Positions 43,414 to 54,662 of a DNA stretch of 64,000 nt are shown piece after piece. This DNA comes from Charina bottae (lineage: Eukaryota; Chordata; Lepidosauria; Squamata; Charinaidae), in NCBI GenBank assembly GCA_023362775.1, contig JALMGJ010000003.1:184719225-184783224 (forward strand), written 5' to 3'. Every line of letters begins with the position of its first letter. Position 1 is the stretch's first letter. The notes under the pieces are model-generated. The model made no database searches, had not been told where the DNA came from, and saw only the letters and a list, made by a program, of their open reading frames with translations. A program made the position numbers and the translations under genes.

Positions 43414-44033
43414 TGTTAAGGTTATTCTATGTAGGATTCAAGCGAATGGATTCCTTCACTTTCTAGCCTGTAAATTGGGATTTTTCCATTACAACTCGCT
43501 GTAAGCAGTTTCCCATAACATTCCACCAGTAAACACCAGATGTGATTTTCTCTAGTCAAAACAATGTAGTGATAACAGCCTTGTCCCATGAGAACCGTTC
43601 CCGGGAGGGAAGCCAATGCGCAACACCGCCATCTCATGGCGGTTTATAGTAAGTACAACTGTTACTACATTGTTAAGCTGAAAAATGGCCTAGCCCACAT
43701 TAGCCAATCAGAATGCTGAAACATGTGAATAATTCAGCTATGAACTGTGGGTACTCACTCACTCACTCTTTCTATGCTTCTTTTTGACTGCTATCTACAT
43801 GTTGCCATGTACTATGTTTCTGAACTGTAACTATGCCTGGTCTTTGCATAGACCATGATTTTCTTTCCTCACATCTGCTGATGGAACTCTGCGTATGCTT
43901 TGTTTTTTTCCTTTTTGCAATAATGCACTAATCCATTATTGCCTTATGCTACCAATAAAGATATTGTTAGCCTTAAAACACGTTGTTTGGATTAATCTGC
44001 GCCTGGAACCCCAAAAGCCAGAAACACCCCACA
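43414..44033 (+). repeat. 5' LTR of the Copia element
   Basis: 620 bases, TGTTAAGG ... CCCCACA. AATAAA sits at 43954-43959. A short perfect palindrome ccgccat ... atggcgg lies at 43626-43642. Confidence 0.95.
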
Positions 44034-44153
44034 GGTTATGGAATGCCCAGTCTGGATGGTCTGCTGTTGGCTGTGCTGGATCTGGCTGAAACAAGGGGGT
44101 TTGTTTTTGAGGCTGCATTTTGGAGTAAACGTGTTTTTCTTTGAGTGGTCAGC

Positions 44154-45062
44154 ATGGCTGCTGCAGGGCTAACTAGTCTGCCTTTTGAGCGTTTGAATGG
44201 CACAAACTATCGGACCTGGTGTGTGAAGATCAAGTCTTTCTTCCTAAAAGAAGGTTTGTGGAAGTATGTGAAAGACGCACCTGCAGCTGGTCCCGTTACT
44301 GATGAAGTGCAGTTGTGTTTGGATCGTGCTTATGGCAATTTGATTCTGGGACTGGAATCATCGCAGCTACTGAATATCAGCAATATAGACACTGCACATG
44401 CATGTTGGGAGGCTCTCAAAGCCCTTTATTCCAAGCAAACCTCTGCTGCCATTGTTGGTCTATCACGTCAGCTTTACAACCTGAAGCTGCAGCCCGGTGG
44501 AAATGTGATGACCCACCTCCATAAACTCAAGACTTTGTTTCTTGAACTTGAGGAGCGGGATGTTGTGATCCCTGATACCCAGAGAGCTTGTGTCATCCTG
44601 TCAAGCTTGGACAAGAGCTTTGACATGCTCATCGAGGCAACTCAGACGTTGAGACCCCAAGACCTTACTGTGGATTATCTTACAAATCGGCTGCAAGAAA
44701 TCCAGCAAGCTCGTGACCTGGAGAGGATGCAGGGTAAGCCATCTGTTGCTGTTCCTGAGGCTTCTGCACAGCGTTTTCCAGCTGGAACAGAAGCTGTGTG
44801 TGCTGTAAGAAGATGCTACCGGTGCAACTCGAGTCTACACTTCATGAAAGATTGTCCCCAGCCACCTCGCCCAGCCGGTAGTGCCAGTGGAAAGAGGTTC
44901 GTGAGAAAGAAGGGGAAACAACTGCCTAGACAACGTACCCAAGTGTCTGCTTTGCTCACGGCTGTGAGTAAACGATCTCCAGAGACTTGGCTCTTGGACT
45001 CGGCTTGTAGCCAAATCATTGTAAACAATGAACAGTTGCTGTTAACAAAAAAAAAAGCCTAA
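44154..45062 (+). CDS. Copia Gag plus start of protease
   Basis: ATG at 44154; an earlier GTG (44145) in frame is unlikely. The first half resembles the UBN2/Copia gag domain (NGTNYRTWCVKIKSFF, LDKSFDMLIEATQTL). The zinc knuckle CYRCNSSLHFMKDC (C-x2-C-x4-H-x4-C, residues about 221-234) would bind RNA. Near the end LLDSACSQIIVNN is the protease active-site region (D-S-A in place of D-S/T-G). The frame then stops just after a run of ten A at 45047-45056, where the reading shifts by one for the rest. Whether this is a mutation or designed slippage cannot be told here. Confidence 0.88.
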   Translation: MAAAGLTSLPFERLNGTNYRTWCVKIKSFFLKEGLWKYVKDAPAAGPVTDEVQLCLDRAYGNLILGLESSQLLNISNIDTAHACWEALKALYSKQTSAAIVGLSRQLYNLKLQPGGNVMTHLHKLKTLFLELEERDVVIPDTQRACVILSSLDKSFDMLIEATQTLRPQDLTVDYLTNRLQEIQQARDLERMQGKPSVAVPEASAQRFPAGTEAVCAVRRCYRCNSSLHFMKDCPQPPRPAGSASGKRFVRKKGKQLPRQRTQVSALLTAVSKRSPETWLLDSACSQIIVNNEQLLLTKKKA

Positions 45063-46800
45063 AATCAAACAACTTTCTCTAGCTGATGGATCCATGGCTG
45101 ATGTGTCTTTTCAGGGTGAAGTATGCATTCCTTGTTTGGGGATAAGTGTACAAAATGTGTTGTGTGTTCCTACACTTGACTTTTCCCTCCTTAGCGTTCC
45201 AGCCCTGGTGAAGTCTGGACATACTGTTGTGTTCAAGGGTACTGGATGTTCTATTGAAAAAGATGGAATTGAATGTGCTAGGGGGAGGTTAGTGAATCAG
45301 TTGTATGAAATGCTTCCTAAACAGGGGATTGTGTCAGGAAATTGTATTTCCAATGTTCCCCCACATAACAAATGCATTCACTATTATCACAGAGTTCTGG
45401 GACATCCCGGGTGGGGAAGTTTGTCCCAAATGGCCAAGGTGTATCCTGAACTAGGATCTAAAAAGTGTGATGACTTTCTTGATTGTACTGTGTGCAAATA
45501 ATCTAAAATTAAGGCTGCGCCTGTTGCTAGGAAAAGTGACAGGGTGTCAACTAGGCCTTTTCAGTTGGTTCATGGAGACCTAGCCGGCCCCAATGTTCCT
45601 AGTGAAGGGGGGGCACGTTTCATGTTTCTTCTGGTGGATGACCATACTCGCTTTACATTTTGTTATTTGCTCAAATCTAAAGCGGAAGCCTTTGCTCGCT
45701 TTAAGGAGTTTGTTGCAATGGTGGAGAGAAACTATGGTTATCAGGTAGGTCAGTTTCAATCGGATTGTGGAGGAGAGTTCCTAAGTCATGAGTTCCAGAA
45801 TTGGCTTCGTAGGAAAGGAATCTCCCATAGACTTGCCAATGTTGGTGTTCCTGCTGAGAATGGAATAGCTGAGAGGAAGATTGGTGTTGCTAATACCATT
45901 AGAAATAGCCTGATGTTAGATGCCTAGGTGCCAGCCCATTTTTGGGGTGAGGCTACCATGACTGCAGTGTATCTAACCAACAGGGTGTGGAATTCAGCTG
46001 TAAATGAAGTTCCTTACTTCCTTTTGTTTGGCAAGCGCCCTTCGCTGAAGCATCTGCGTGTTTTTGGAACATTTGCATATGTTCACATCCCCAAGTCTCA
46101 GGGAAGGAAGAACCAGCCAAAAGCACAACACTTAAGGTTTGTTGGTTACTCCTCTAGATCTAAGGGTTACCGTTTTTCTGCAGGCTATGGTTGTGTGGTA
46201 GTCTCCAGAAGTGCTAATTTTGAGCACCCTACTGGTTGGGATAGGTTGAATGCTAGTTCAGAGGTATTGTTGCAATCTAGTGTACAGCCAACTGTCCATG
46301 CTCCTGTGGCTGGACAACAACCAGTCCAGCTGCCTTCTGGTTCCCAGTCTCCTAGTATAGTGAGAAGGTCCTCTCAGGTGAAGGAAGAGGAAATTTCACC
46401 TGAGCAGGTTCAGGACCTGAAGGGGGAATCAGGTAGTGAAAAGGCAGAGGACAGTGATGAGGAAGAGGCAGTGGTCATTCCTCGTAGGTCTGCACGTTCC
46501 ACAAAGGGTGTGAAGCCTGACAGGTTTGTGATTCAGCAGGTGAGAGTGTGTCAGATTACCTGTGAACCTCAGTCTTTCCAGGAGATGTTGCTTCTGCCTG
46601 TTGAAGAGCAGGAGAAGTGGAACACAGTGATGGATAAGGAGTTTGAGGCATTAGTGAGTCAAAAGGTGTTTGAAGTCACTGACTTGCCCCCATCCCAGAA
46701 AGCTGTTGGTTCCAGATGGGTTTTCAGAAAGAAGCTTCTTCCTGATAATACAGTGCAGTACAAAGACAGGCTCAGGGGTTTTCACAAGAGAGGTTTTTGA
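45057..46800 (+). pseudogene. Copia protease end, integrase and RT start
   Basis: One phase carries this part, with TAA at 45499-45501 and TAG at 45925-45927. Blocks: IKQLSLADGSMADVSF and NVLCVPTLDFSLLSV (protease end), HYYHRVLGHPG ... CTVC (zinc HHCC), FQLVHGDLAGP, FQSDCGGEFLSHEF and AENGIAERKI (the D, D and E catalytic regions), then FGTFAYVHIPK and a hydrophilic middle with EEAVVIPRRSARS. RT begins at EKWNTVMDKEFEAL. The frame ends at 46800 just where the next phase takes over, so a frameshift lies near 46795. Confidence 0.88.
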
Positions 46801-48104
46801 ACTATGATCTCACATATGCACCCACAGCTAGACCAGAGTCTTTATGTATGGTACTTTCTCTGGCTGCACAGCGTGAACTTGTTGTCCATCATTTTGATGT
46901 TGACACAGCATATTTGAATGCAGAGCTCCCTGAGACAGTGTACATGAAGCAGGCTCCTGGCTATGCTTGTGACAATTCCCAGAAAGTGTACAGACTACAC
47001 AAGGTGCTTAATGGATTAAAGCAGGCCGGTCGTTGTTGGCATCAGTGCTTAGATAAGGCTTTGACGGAGCTAAAGTTTAAAAAGTCAGTTGCTGATCCTT
47101 GTGTGTACATAAGAGGTTCTGGAAGTAGCTACACAGTGTTGCTAACGTATGTTGATGATTTTTGCCTAGCAACTGGTTCTTTGCACCTTGTACAACAGTT
47201 TGCCACACAATTAAGACAGTACTTTCAGTTAAAAGACCTAGGTGAACTGAAATACTATCTAGGTGTTGAAGTCACTAGAGCTCAGAGTGGTGAATTCTAT
47301 CTGAGTCAGAAGAGAAAAATTGATCAATTGTTGAGTCAACTTGAGATGTCAAATGCAAAACCTACCAGAACACCAATGACTCTTGATTTCCTAAAGGGTG
47401 ACACATGTGAGGAACCTTGTCCTCAACCTGAATTGTATCACTCTGCTGTAGGAAGCTTGCTACACTTAACACAATGGACACGCCCTGACTTAGCTTACTC
47501 AGTTGGAGTACTCAGTCGTAAGGTTGCCAAACCGTCTATGTGAGATTGGCAAGGGTTAAAAAGGGTCCTACGTTACCTTAAAGGCACAGCTGATTTTTGT
47601 CTTAAAGTATCAGCTACTAAAGCCGAAATGCCTGTGATTTATGTTGACAGCTCTTTTGCAGAAGAGGGAGACAGGAAATCTGTGAGCGGTTTTCTTTGCT
47701 TGTTTGCCAATACAGCCGTTGCTTGGCGGGCGAGAAAGCAAAATGCAATTGCCGTGTCAACTTGTGAGGCAGAATATAGTGCCCTCAGTGAGGCAGTAAA
47801 TGAGCTACACTGGTGTAAACAACTATTTGAAGATCTTTCCGTAGATATAACCTCACCATTCACAGTGTATGAAGACTTACAATCATGCATTGCGCTTGCT
47901 CTCTCTGAGAATGTAAGAGGCCGGACAAAATATGTCGATGTGAAGTTCAAAAATGTAAGACATGCAATTCAGGAAGGATTTATCCAGTTAGAATATTGTC
48001 CTTCTGAACTGAATGTGGCAGATGTATTCACGAAAGCTCTACCTTTTGAAAAACATGCTGCCATGGTTACAAGATTGGGACTAGAGCGAATGTATTTGAA
48101 ATAA
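46797..48104 (+). pseudogene. Copia reverse transcriptase and RNase H
   Basis: The phase returns to that of gag. FDVDTAYLNAEL is the first RT Asp block, YGLK-like KVLNGLKQAGRCW follows, and LTYVDDFCLAT holds the active-site YVDD (47148-47159). A TGA at 47541-47543 interrupts after TQWTRPDLAYSVGVLSRK. The RNase H part then has VIYVDSSFAEEGDRKSVSG, STCEAEYSALSEA and a final TKALPFEKHAA. Length and order are complete. Stops mean the copy cannot make RT by itself. Confidence 0.9.
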
Positions 48105-48175
48105 AATCATTTGTGTCTCTGTGTGCTTGTAAAATAACAGTTTTCACTCCCCAAAACCGTTCCAGAAAACCATTC

Positions 48176-48183
48176 GGAAGGGG
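48176..48183 (+). promoter_or_regulatory. Polypurine tract of the Copia element
   Basis: ggaagggg directly before the 3' LTR; the expected primer for plus-strand DNA synthesis. Confidence 0.75.
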
Positions 48184-48809
48184 TGTTAAGGTTATTCTAT
48201 GTAGGATTCAAGCGAATGGATTCCTTCACTGTGAATTTATAGCCTGTAAATTGGGATTTTTCCATTACAACTCGCTGTAAGCAGTTTCCCGTAACATTCC
48301 ACCAGTAAACACCAGATGTGATTTTCTCTAGTCAAAACAATGTAGTGATAACAGCCTTGTCCCATGAGAACTGTTCCCGGGAGGGAAGCCAATGCACAAC
48401 ACCGCCATCTCATGGCGGTTTATAGTAAGTACAACTGTTACTACATTGTTAAGCTGAAAAATGGCCTAGCCCACATTAGCCAATCAGAATGCTGAAACAT
48501 GTGAATAATTCAGCTATGAACTGTGGGTACTCACTCACTCACTCTTTCTATGCTTCTTTTTGACTGCTACCTACATGTTGCCATGTACTATGTTTCTGAA
48601 CTGTAACTATGCCTGGTCTTTGCATAGACCATGATTTTCTTTCCTCACATCTGCTGATGGAACTCTGCGTATGCTTTGTTTTTTTCCTTTTTGCAATAAT
48701 GCACTAATCCATTATTGCCTTATGCTACCAATAAAGATATTGTTAGCCTTAAAACACGTTGTTTGGATTAATCTGCGCCTGGAACCCCAAAAGCCAGCAA
48801 CACCCCACA
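48184..48809 (+). repeat. 3' LTR of the Copia element
   Basis: 626 bases, nearly identical to the 5' LTR. Differences include a longer gtgaattta stretch near 48231 and single-base changes such as cgtaac for cataac. AATAAA sits at 48730-48735. Confidence 0.95.
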
Positions 48810-48814
48810 GAAAC

Positions 48815-49744
48815 ATGCGCCTAGACATAGCAGGTATGAAAACTAAGTACAAAAGAGTCCTTACATTTATTCATTGCAGGTACTGCATTTTTGGTAGATA
48901 AATGATGTTCCATTTCTTCTTCCTGTTCCCTAAACTTAATACCTCTTGCCCTGCTTGCTGCAAGAGGCTGCATGGAGAAAGGGGGGAAAATCTCCTAGGC
49001 CCATCCATGGCCTAGGATGGGGCAGCACACAGCCATGTGCTTGCTTCCAGTCCAAGGAGGAGAGAGAGAGGGAGAGGAAGTGGGAGTGGCCACAAACAGC
49101 TTCCTCAAAGCATGGAGAGCTTGCATGCTAGAGCAGCCATCCATATGCTGATGAGGCATGCTGGATTTGCCAGGATCTCCAACATCTCAAGGCTGGGCAA
49201 GGTTATTTAGGCCAGAGAGTCATTCAGCATTCCAATCAGGGTGGGGTGAGCAAAAACGAGGATTCGAAATAATAGCCCTTCCCTCCAATGATTTAATTTA
49301 AATGAGAAAGAATTATTAGCAAAGGACTTTCCTTGTCAATTCTTAATATTATCATTCCTATTATCATTGAAATTACCTTTTATTTATTTTGCTTCTCTTT
49401 TTTTTTAATCTTTGTTTTTATTTTTTGTATTTTGGACTCTCTGGGGAGGAAAAGTAGCCTAGAAATAAAGACAACCCTAAATTAGGAGATAATGTTTATT
49501 ACTATACAGTAGCTATTATTTTTTCATTCTCAATTATATTCTTTACCCATTGCTTTAGGTTGGCTCACACTCCTTTTAAATCCAACTGAGTTTGGGTTTA
49601 AAATTCTGGCTTTGGCTCTCTAGCTGAAAGCTGCATCTGTATCATTATTTTGTCCTACTTCTTTCTATATCTGGTGCAACAGAGAGCAGAAATAAGAAAT
49701 GCTCTGAACAATCTACTGTCATTTACATTTGGAAGAAAGTTAGA
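48815..49744. other. Non-coding stretch, nothing recognised
   Basis: Mixed composition; a purine-rich gaggagagagagagggaga run lies near 49055-49075. No gene or family seen. Confidence 0.45.
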
Positions 49745-49880
49745 GGTAGGAAGGCAATGGGGAAGGCAATGGCAAACCACCCCGCTCTATAGTCTGCTAG
49801 GAAAACATTGCGAAAGTGGCGTCTCCCCAGGGGTTGCATGACTCAGTGCTTGCACAGGGGAACCTTTCCTTTCCTAAGAG
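49745..49880 (+). mobile_element. SINE 3' part
   Basis: ggaaggcaatggcaaaccac, gtctgctaggaaaacattgc, gaaagtggcgtctcccca and gcatgactcagtgcttgcac form the back half of a squamate SINE. The head is absent. Confidence 0.65.
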
Positions 49881-50632
49881 GTAGGAATGACCTTTCATGA
49901 CATACCACTCTGATGCCACTGCAGAAATTTGGCAAGAAACTCTGAACCATCTTCAGTACACCACAAATCAACATGAGTCAACATAAACCATTACGGTTAG
50001 GCATATTCCACCAAGAACAATTGCCCGGAGGAGAGTGGCAGACATAAACGACAGCTGTAATAGTTCCTATAGTTGTTCCATCAAGGTTCTCGGGTCACTT
50101 CTTGGACGTGCCATATAAAATCAACAACAACTTGATGTTGTTGCTGAAAATCGGCCAAAACTTAATTGGGAGTTCTAGGATGGTTCACAAAAGACTTTGG
50201 AACCATACATACCCCACAGAGGACCTGGACATACTTTTGAAAGATAGTTTAAGAATACTGTGTACTCTTTCTTCTGGGTTTAAAGTTATTCAGTCTGGGG
50301 GCAACTGCTTCTCCTCTCTCCCAAAATAAGCAGCAAAGCTCATAATCAATATAAGGCACAAATCCACAAGTGTCATAGCCCTGAAAACCTTGTTTTGCAC
50401 AGCACTCCAAAGCAAACCCTATTTAGACCCATACATTTCTTTCCTAGTGGAAATGACGTCTGTGAATGTCCTTGCATGCCCAGATTATGTGGGGAGGCTG
50501 CACTAAGACTTCAAGAGGCCACAGTGCCTCAGCACTTCAATCAGCAGATTCAGAGAAGTGCCACACTTGCTTTTATCACCCTAATAACTAGGCAAATCAG
50601 CATGTAAACAGAATTTGGGTAGAGATGAAATT
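49881..50632. other. Non-coding stretch, nothing recognised
   Basis: Text near 49920-50000 (cttcagtacaccacaaatca) may be an old repeat, but I cannot name it. Frames at 50102-50329 and 50395-50607 have no motif. Confidence 0.4.
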
Positions 50633-50637
50633 AGTTC

Positions 50638-50962
50638 TGTCAGGGTGCAGCATATATTGTGCAGTTGCGCACCTCCTAAGTATAGCAAAGAAAGGCAGTC
50701 CACAAGTTGTAGCAAAACTGTACACACTTTACTGTACACTATATACATATAAGTAACAACTCTAACCAGATATAACTCCAACCATCATCCCCCAACAACA
50801 CAATACAAATTGCTTCTGCTTATATGCAGTGAAATGGGAGTTGCTCTGCTGCCACACCCTACAGGCGTGGTCCAATTACCATGAGTCATTCACAGTTCAG
50901 CTGTGTGCTATTACTTCCCCATATTCATCCAGCCAAATTTACTCCAGGGTAAAACCCTGACA
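50638..50962. mobile_element. Solo LTR with perfect 5-bp duplication
   Basis: Starts tgtcagggtg and ends aaaccctgaca, a 9-bp terminal inverted repeat. agttc lies at 50633-50637 and 50963-50967. 325 bases with no internal coding part, so the element recombined between its LTRs. Likely a Gypsy or related family; no partner element in the window. Confidence 0.85.
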
Positions 50963-50967
50963 AGTTC

Positions 50968-51576
50968 TACACACTAACACCACCACCACCAATGAATACA
51001 ATTGGCTTATTTTGATTGTTCCTGTTTTAACCAGAATTCTTTCACCCAACTACATCATTGTTTGGCTGATACGGATGTTAAAAGACACATTTTAATTTCA
51101 AGTGTGATGTTGCATCAGGTTATCAACAAGAATAAGCTGATTTTTGTGTTCTAATGTTAATGTACAAGGAAACATTGGAATGCCACTCTGGAAAGCTTTG
51201 CAGATGATAAGTATTAGTATATTATTAGCTTATGTTTGAATTCAACTCTCAGGAATAAATTGTTTACTTTCAATATTTATACAAGAGCTATTGAGAGCAT
51301 CAATTTAATCTCAAGACTTTGGAGCCCCTATCACAAGGAGGTGACTTAATTATCACTGCAAGTTTCTAACTGAAACTATAAACTGAAGCAATATGCATAT
51401 AAAATTAAATGTACATTCTAAGAATATGAGACAAAACCCTTGTTTGGGGCATCTGCCATGGGTGTATTCACAGAAATTAGCAGGTTTCAGAGTCATTTCT
51501 GAAGAGATTTCCCCCACTACCATGACTTTGCTGAAATACCACCAAGGTTATACTTGCCTATAACTAACTTAACTAT
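50968..51576. other. Non-coding stretch, nothing recognised
   Basis: AT-rich and without a recognised repeat. Confidence 0.45.
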
Positions 51577-51807
51577 AGAGCCAGTTTGGTCTAGTGGTTA
51601 AGGTGCTAGACTAGAAACCAGGGGTCTGTGAGTTCTACTCCTGCCTTAGGCATGAAAGCTGGCTAGGTGACCTTGGGCCAGTCATTCTCTCAGCCCAACT
51701 CACCTCACAGGGTTGCTGTTACGGGGAAAAGAGGAGGAGGAAGAAGTATTAGGTATGTTTGCTGCCTTGAATTATTTATAAAAATAATAAAGGAGGGGGG
51801 ATAAAAA

Positions 51808-51850
<43 letters not shown>
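51577..51850 (+). mobile_element. tRNA-derived SINE (type A), full length
   Basis: Head gagccagtttggtctagtgg and gtgagttctactcctgcc (A and B box-like), then gcccaactcacctcacaggg, tgctgccttgaattatttat and an (AAAT)n tail from about 51808. The tail hairpin region resembles LINE ends. A good reference copy for type A. Confidence 0.9.
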
Positions 51851-51854
<4 letters not shown>

Positions 51855-53970
51855 CTGTAGGTTCCTGAAGAATCCTGTGATTCTTCAGGTTGATATTACT
51901 TGCGGTCCTCTAATATTATGCAAAACATATTTTTTCAGACCTATTTTTTTGCCCTGGATTTACATTTCTTGAATGGATGATATATTTGCTTTCTGTTTAT
52001 GAATAGGCTATTTAATGATGAAACTAGAAGACTGATCAATATTATTCTATATGATCAAGGTTTAACTATGTTTTTAAAATCTGTGGTGAATGTAATGTAA
52101 TGTAATGTGTTTGTGTTGTTTCCTTTTCTTCTGTTTGTTAGGAGGGGGTATTCATCTTTCTGGTTTTTTCCTTCTTTTTTTTTGAATTCAAATGGAAGTT
52201 GACTTTTTAAAAGCTACCTTAGTTTGGGGGATCAAAACATCATGATCCCCTCTTCTCAAAGAAGGCCAGTATAATGTAGGAATACTGAATGATAGGATAG
52301 TACTGTGTCTTCAGCCCTCAGAAATTAATGGCTGAGCTCCACACGTACGGAATTAAAGTTAAGTATTATTATGTCTGAGTTTTATTCTATGCAGAAGCTT
52401 CTGTTGCAGGTAACTCCATTAGATCAGTACTGACTGGCTCTGCTTGACTTCATTTTTTTTAGACAACAATGACAATTCTGAAATCAAGTTTTTGTTCTGT
52501 TTTTCAGATAAAGAACTCCACATGTGAAGAATAAAAGACAAGTGTTGTTATTTCTGAATGTTATTTTGTGCTGGGGCTTTTGTGGCTAAGACCAATTCAC
52601 CCCCCCCCCAATGAAACTGACTTGTTTCTGAATAAGTTTCTTACTGTAATGAAATTTCTAAAATAATTTGATTTTTTTTAAAAAACTGTAATATAGTTCA
52701 GTACTTTTCACCCACACTGAATTGTTGAATACAATAACCCTGTGTATTTCCAAAATGCTTTAATTTGCATTGTGTGTCTTCAACAGAGTCTGGTCTTTCT
52801 AAGATCTAAGCCTGAAAAACTAATTTAGTACATTTGTATGCAATAACCTTAGTATTGGTTAAAAGCTGAAATGGATAAAAGGAGTTTTGCATTTAGGGGA
52901 AAAAATAGCACAATGTTCAGGGCTACTTGAAAAAACAAAAGGCAGTGTTAATATATTCAGTCTCTGAAGGAAAACACATTGTCTCAAGGATCTAGGATAT
53001 GAAACAATCTTCAGAGTTCTCTAAGGAAGCTGTTAGAAAGAGTACAAGGGCAGTCTGCATAACCATTATGTCTGTCTGCATTATTTTCACAGTTTGGCCT
53101 AAAGACCACTCTAGCTGCATGTGAACTCATATAAGTGTAAATTTCTTGTCAAGAAAAAAAAAACAGCTAAGTGCATTTTATTCTTGGTGCAATTATGTTT
53201 TTGTCCTGTTGGAAAATGACATCTTGCGTTAGGAAGAAACCGAAGTTATGCTGCTGAACAGATATTGCAAACTGATAGTCAAGATAGTTGGTTAAAGACT
53301 CATTCACAGGATTAAAAACACAAGCACCAGGCACATAAGAACCTATTAAAAAGTTGTAAAAAGCTCATTTTAACAGCTACTTGTGAAATAACTAAAACTA
53401 GGGAATTTAATGATATTGTACATTCATTTCAGATTATTCATTTGTTTCATGCAGTTACTCGCTGTTTCATTTTCATATTCATAGCAGAACTCAAGTCATA
53501 ATCTAGAAAGTTACTCATTTATTTACACCATTTACCATACAAACCTATTATAAACTTTGATTATGCTCAAGCCAATCATAAAGAACTGCTGAAACAATAG
53601 CATTAGGAATTACATAGCCTCAAATATCAAACAGTTGATGCAATTTCATGGTTAATTCCAAAAGCATTATGAACCATAAATAGTTGCAATGAAACTAGCT
53701 TATGAATGATTTTTCGCTGAGCGGTTTCATTCTGACTAGTTCATAATCATTTATGAATATTCATGATCAACATTTTAATATGATGGAATACCACTGACAG
53801 TCAAGACCAGAAAGAGGCAACAAAAATCTCATAAATAGAGAAGCCAATAAATTTCCTTCCTACATTTAAGTTATCCCATTAGAGTACCCACTTGGCTTTT
53901 ACAAAAGTGACTAGAAAACATCTAATAAAAACTGAGACACTGAATAATTGACATCTTTAAAATATATGCC
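51851..53970. other. AT-rich non-coding stretch
   Basis: Only small features: aatgt repeats near 52089-52106 and a C run near 52600. No open frame over 60 codons and no family recognised. Confidence 0.5.
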
Positions 53971-54011
<41 letters not shown>

Positions 54012-54036
54012 CAACAGCAGTAGTAGTAGTAGTAGT
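53971..54036. repeat. AAT then AGT microsatellite
   Basis: About thirteen AAT units followed, after a short gap, by about six AGT units. Confidence 0.95.
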
Positions 54037-54650
54037 TTTAATGCCACAAATGTGTATCTATATTCAAAGTTTATCTTAACGTAATATATAAATGTTCATT
54101 TTCCTGAAATATAACTTGTTATTAGCAATTCTGAAGAAAGATAGTTTCAATCTGTTTGGGCTTATGGTTTCTAGATTCTGTAAGTGACCCCTTTGTGAAA
54201 TTACAATGTAATCAAATATTACATAAGCCTTATTTGTTATTGTATATTGAATTTCAGTCATCTATAACTTGATTGGTTGCAGTTCATAAGGAAGGGGAAC
54301 TTCAATACTTTATCAAATATTTTATAAAGGGTCTGCTGTCAGAGAAGAACCAGCTTAGAACTGAGAAGGGAATATGCTGAGGGGGTGGGGGGAGAGGAGG
54401 AGGATGTACTTTTTCTAAATGTGTTGTGCTGTCACATGCCTGACCAAAGATGTAAAGTTTAAGGTACAACAAAAGCAGCCATATTCTATGAATGCCACTG
54501 ACCAAAGTATTTGCTAAGTATTTCCTGCTACAGGATGATTTAAACACTTGTCTGTTGGCTGAAAGGAACAGGAAGTTATGTTGTGCAGTTTTGGTGAATC
54601 AGCTGATTCTAGTATCAGAAGACATCTTATAGGACATAATGGTAGCAAAT
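54037..54650. other. Non-coding stretch, nothing recognised
   Basis: Minus frames at 54076-54261 and 54302-54547 have no motif. The latter contains a proline run from a G-rich patch. Confidence 0.45.
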
Positions 54651-54662
54651 AAACTTTGTGAT

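Larger units (their letters stand above)
43414..48809 (+). mobile_element. Ty1/Copia LTR retrotransposon, complete and young
   Basis: 5' LTR 43414-44033, internal part, polypurine tract near 48176-48183 and 3' LTR 48184-48809, flanked by a perfect 5-bp duplication gaaac (43409-43413, 48810-48814). Gene order gag, protease, integrase, RT, RNase H is the Copia order (integrase before RT). The LTRs differ by about five substitutions and one small indel. The coding region has two frame changes and three in-frame stops. Copia elements are uncommon in vertebrate genomes compared with LINEs, so a fresh copy is notable. Confidence 0.93.
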
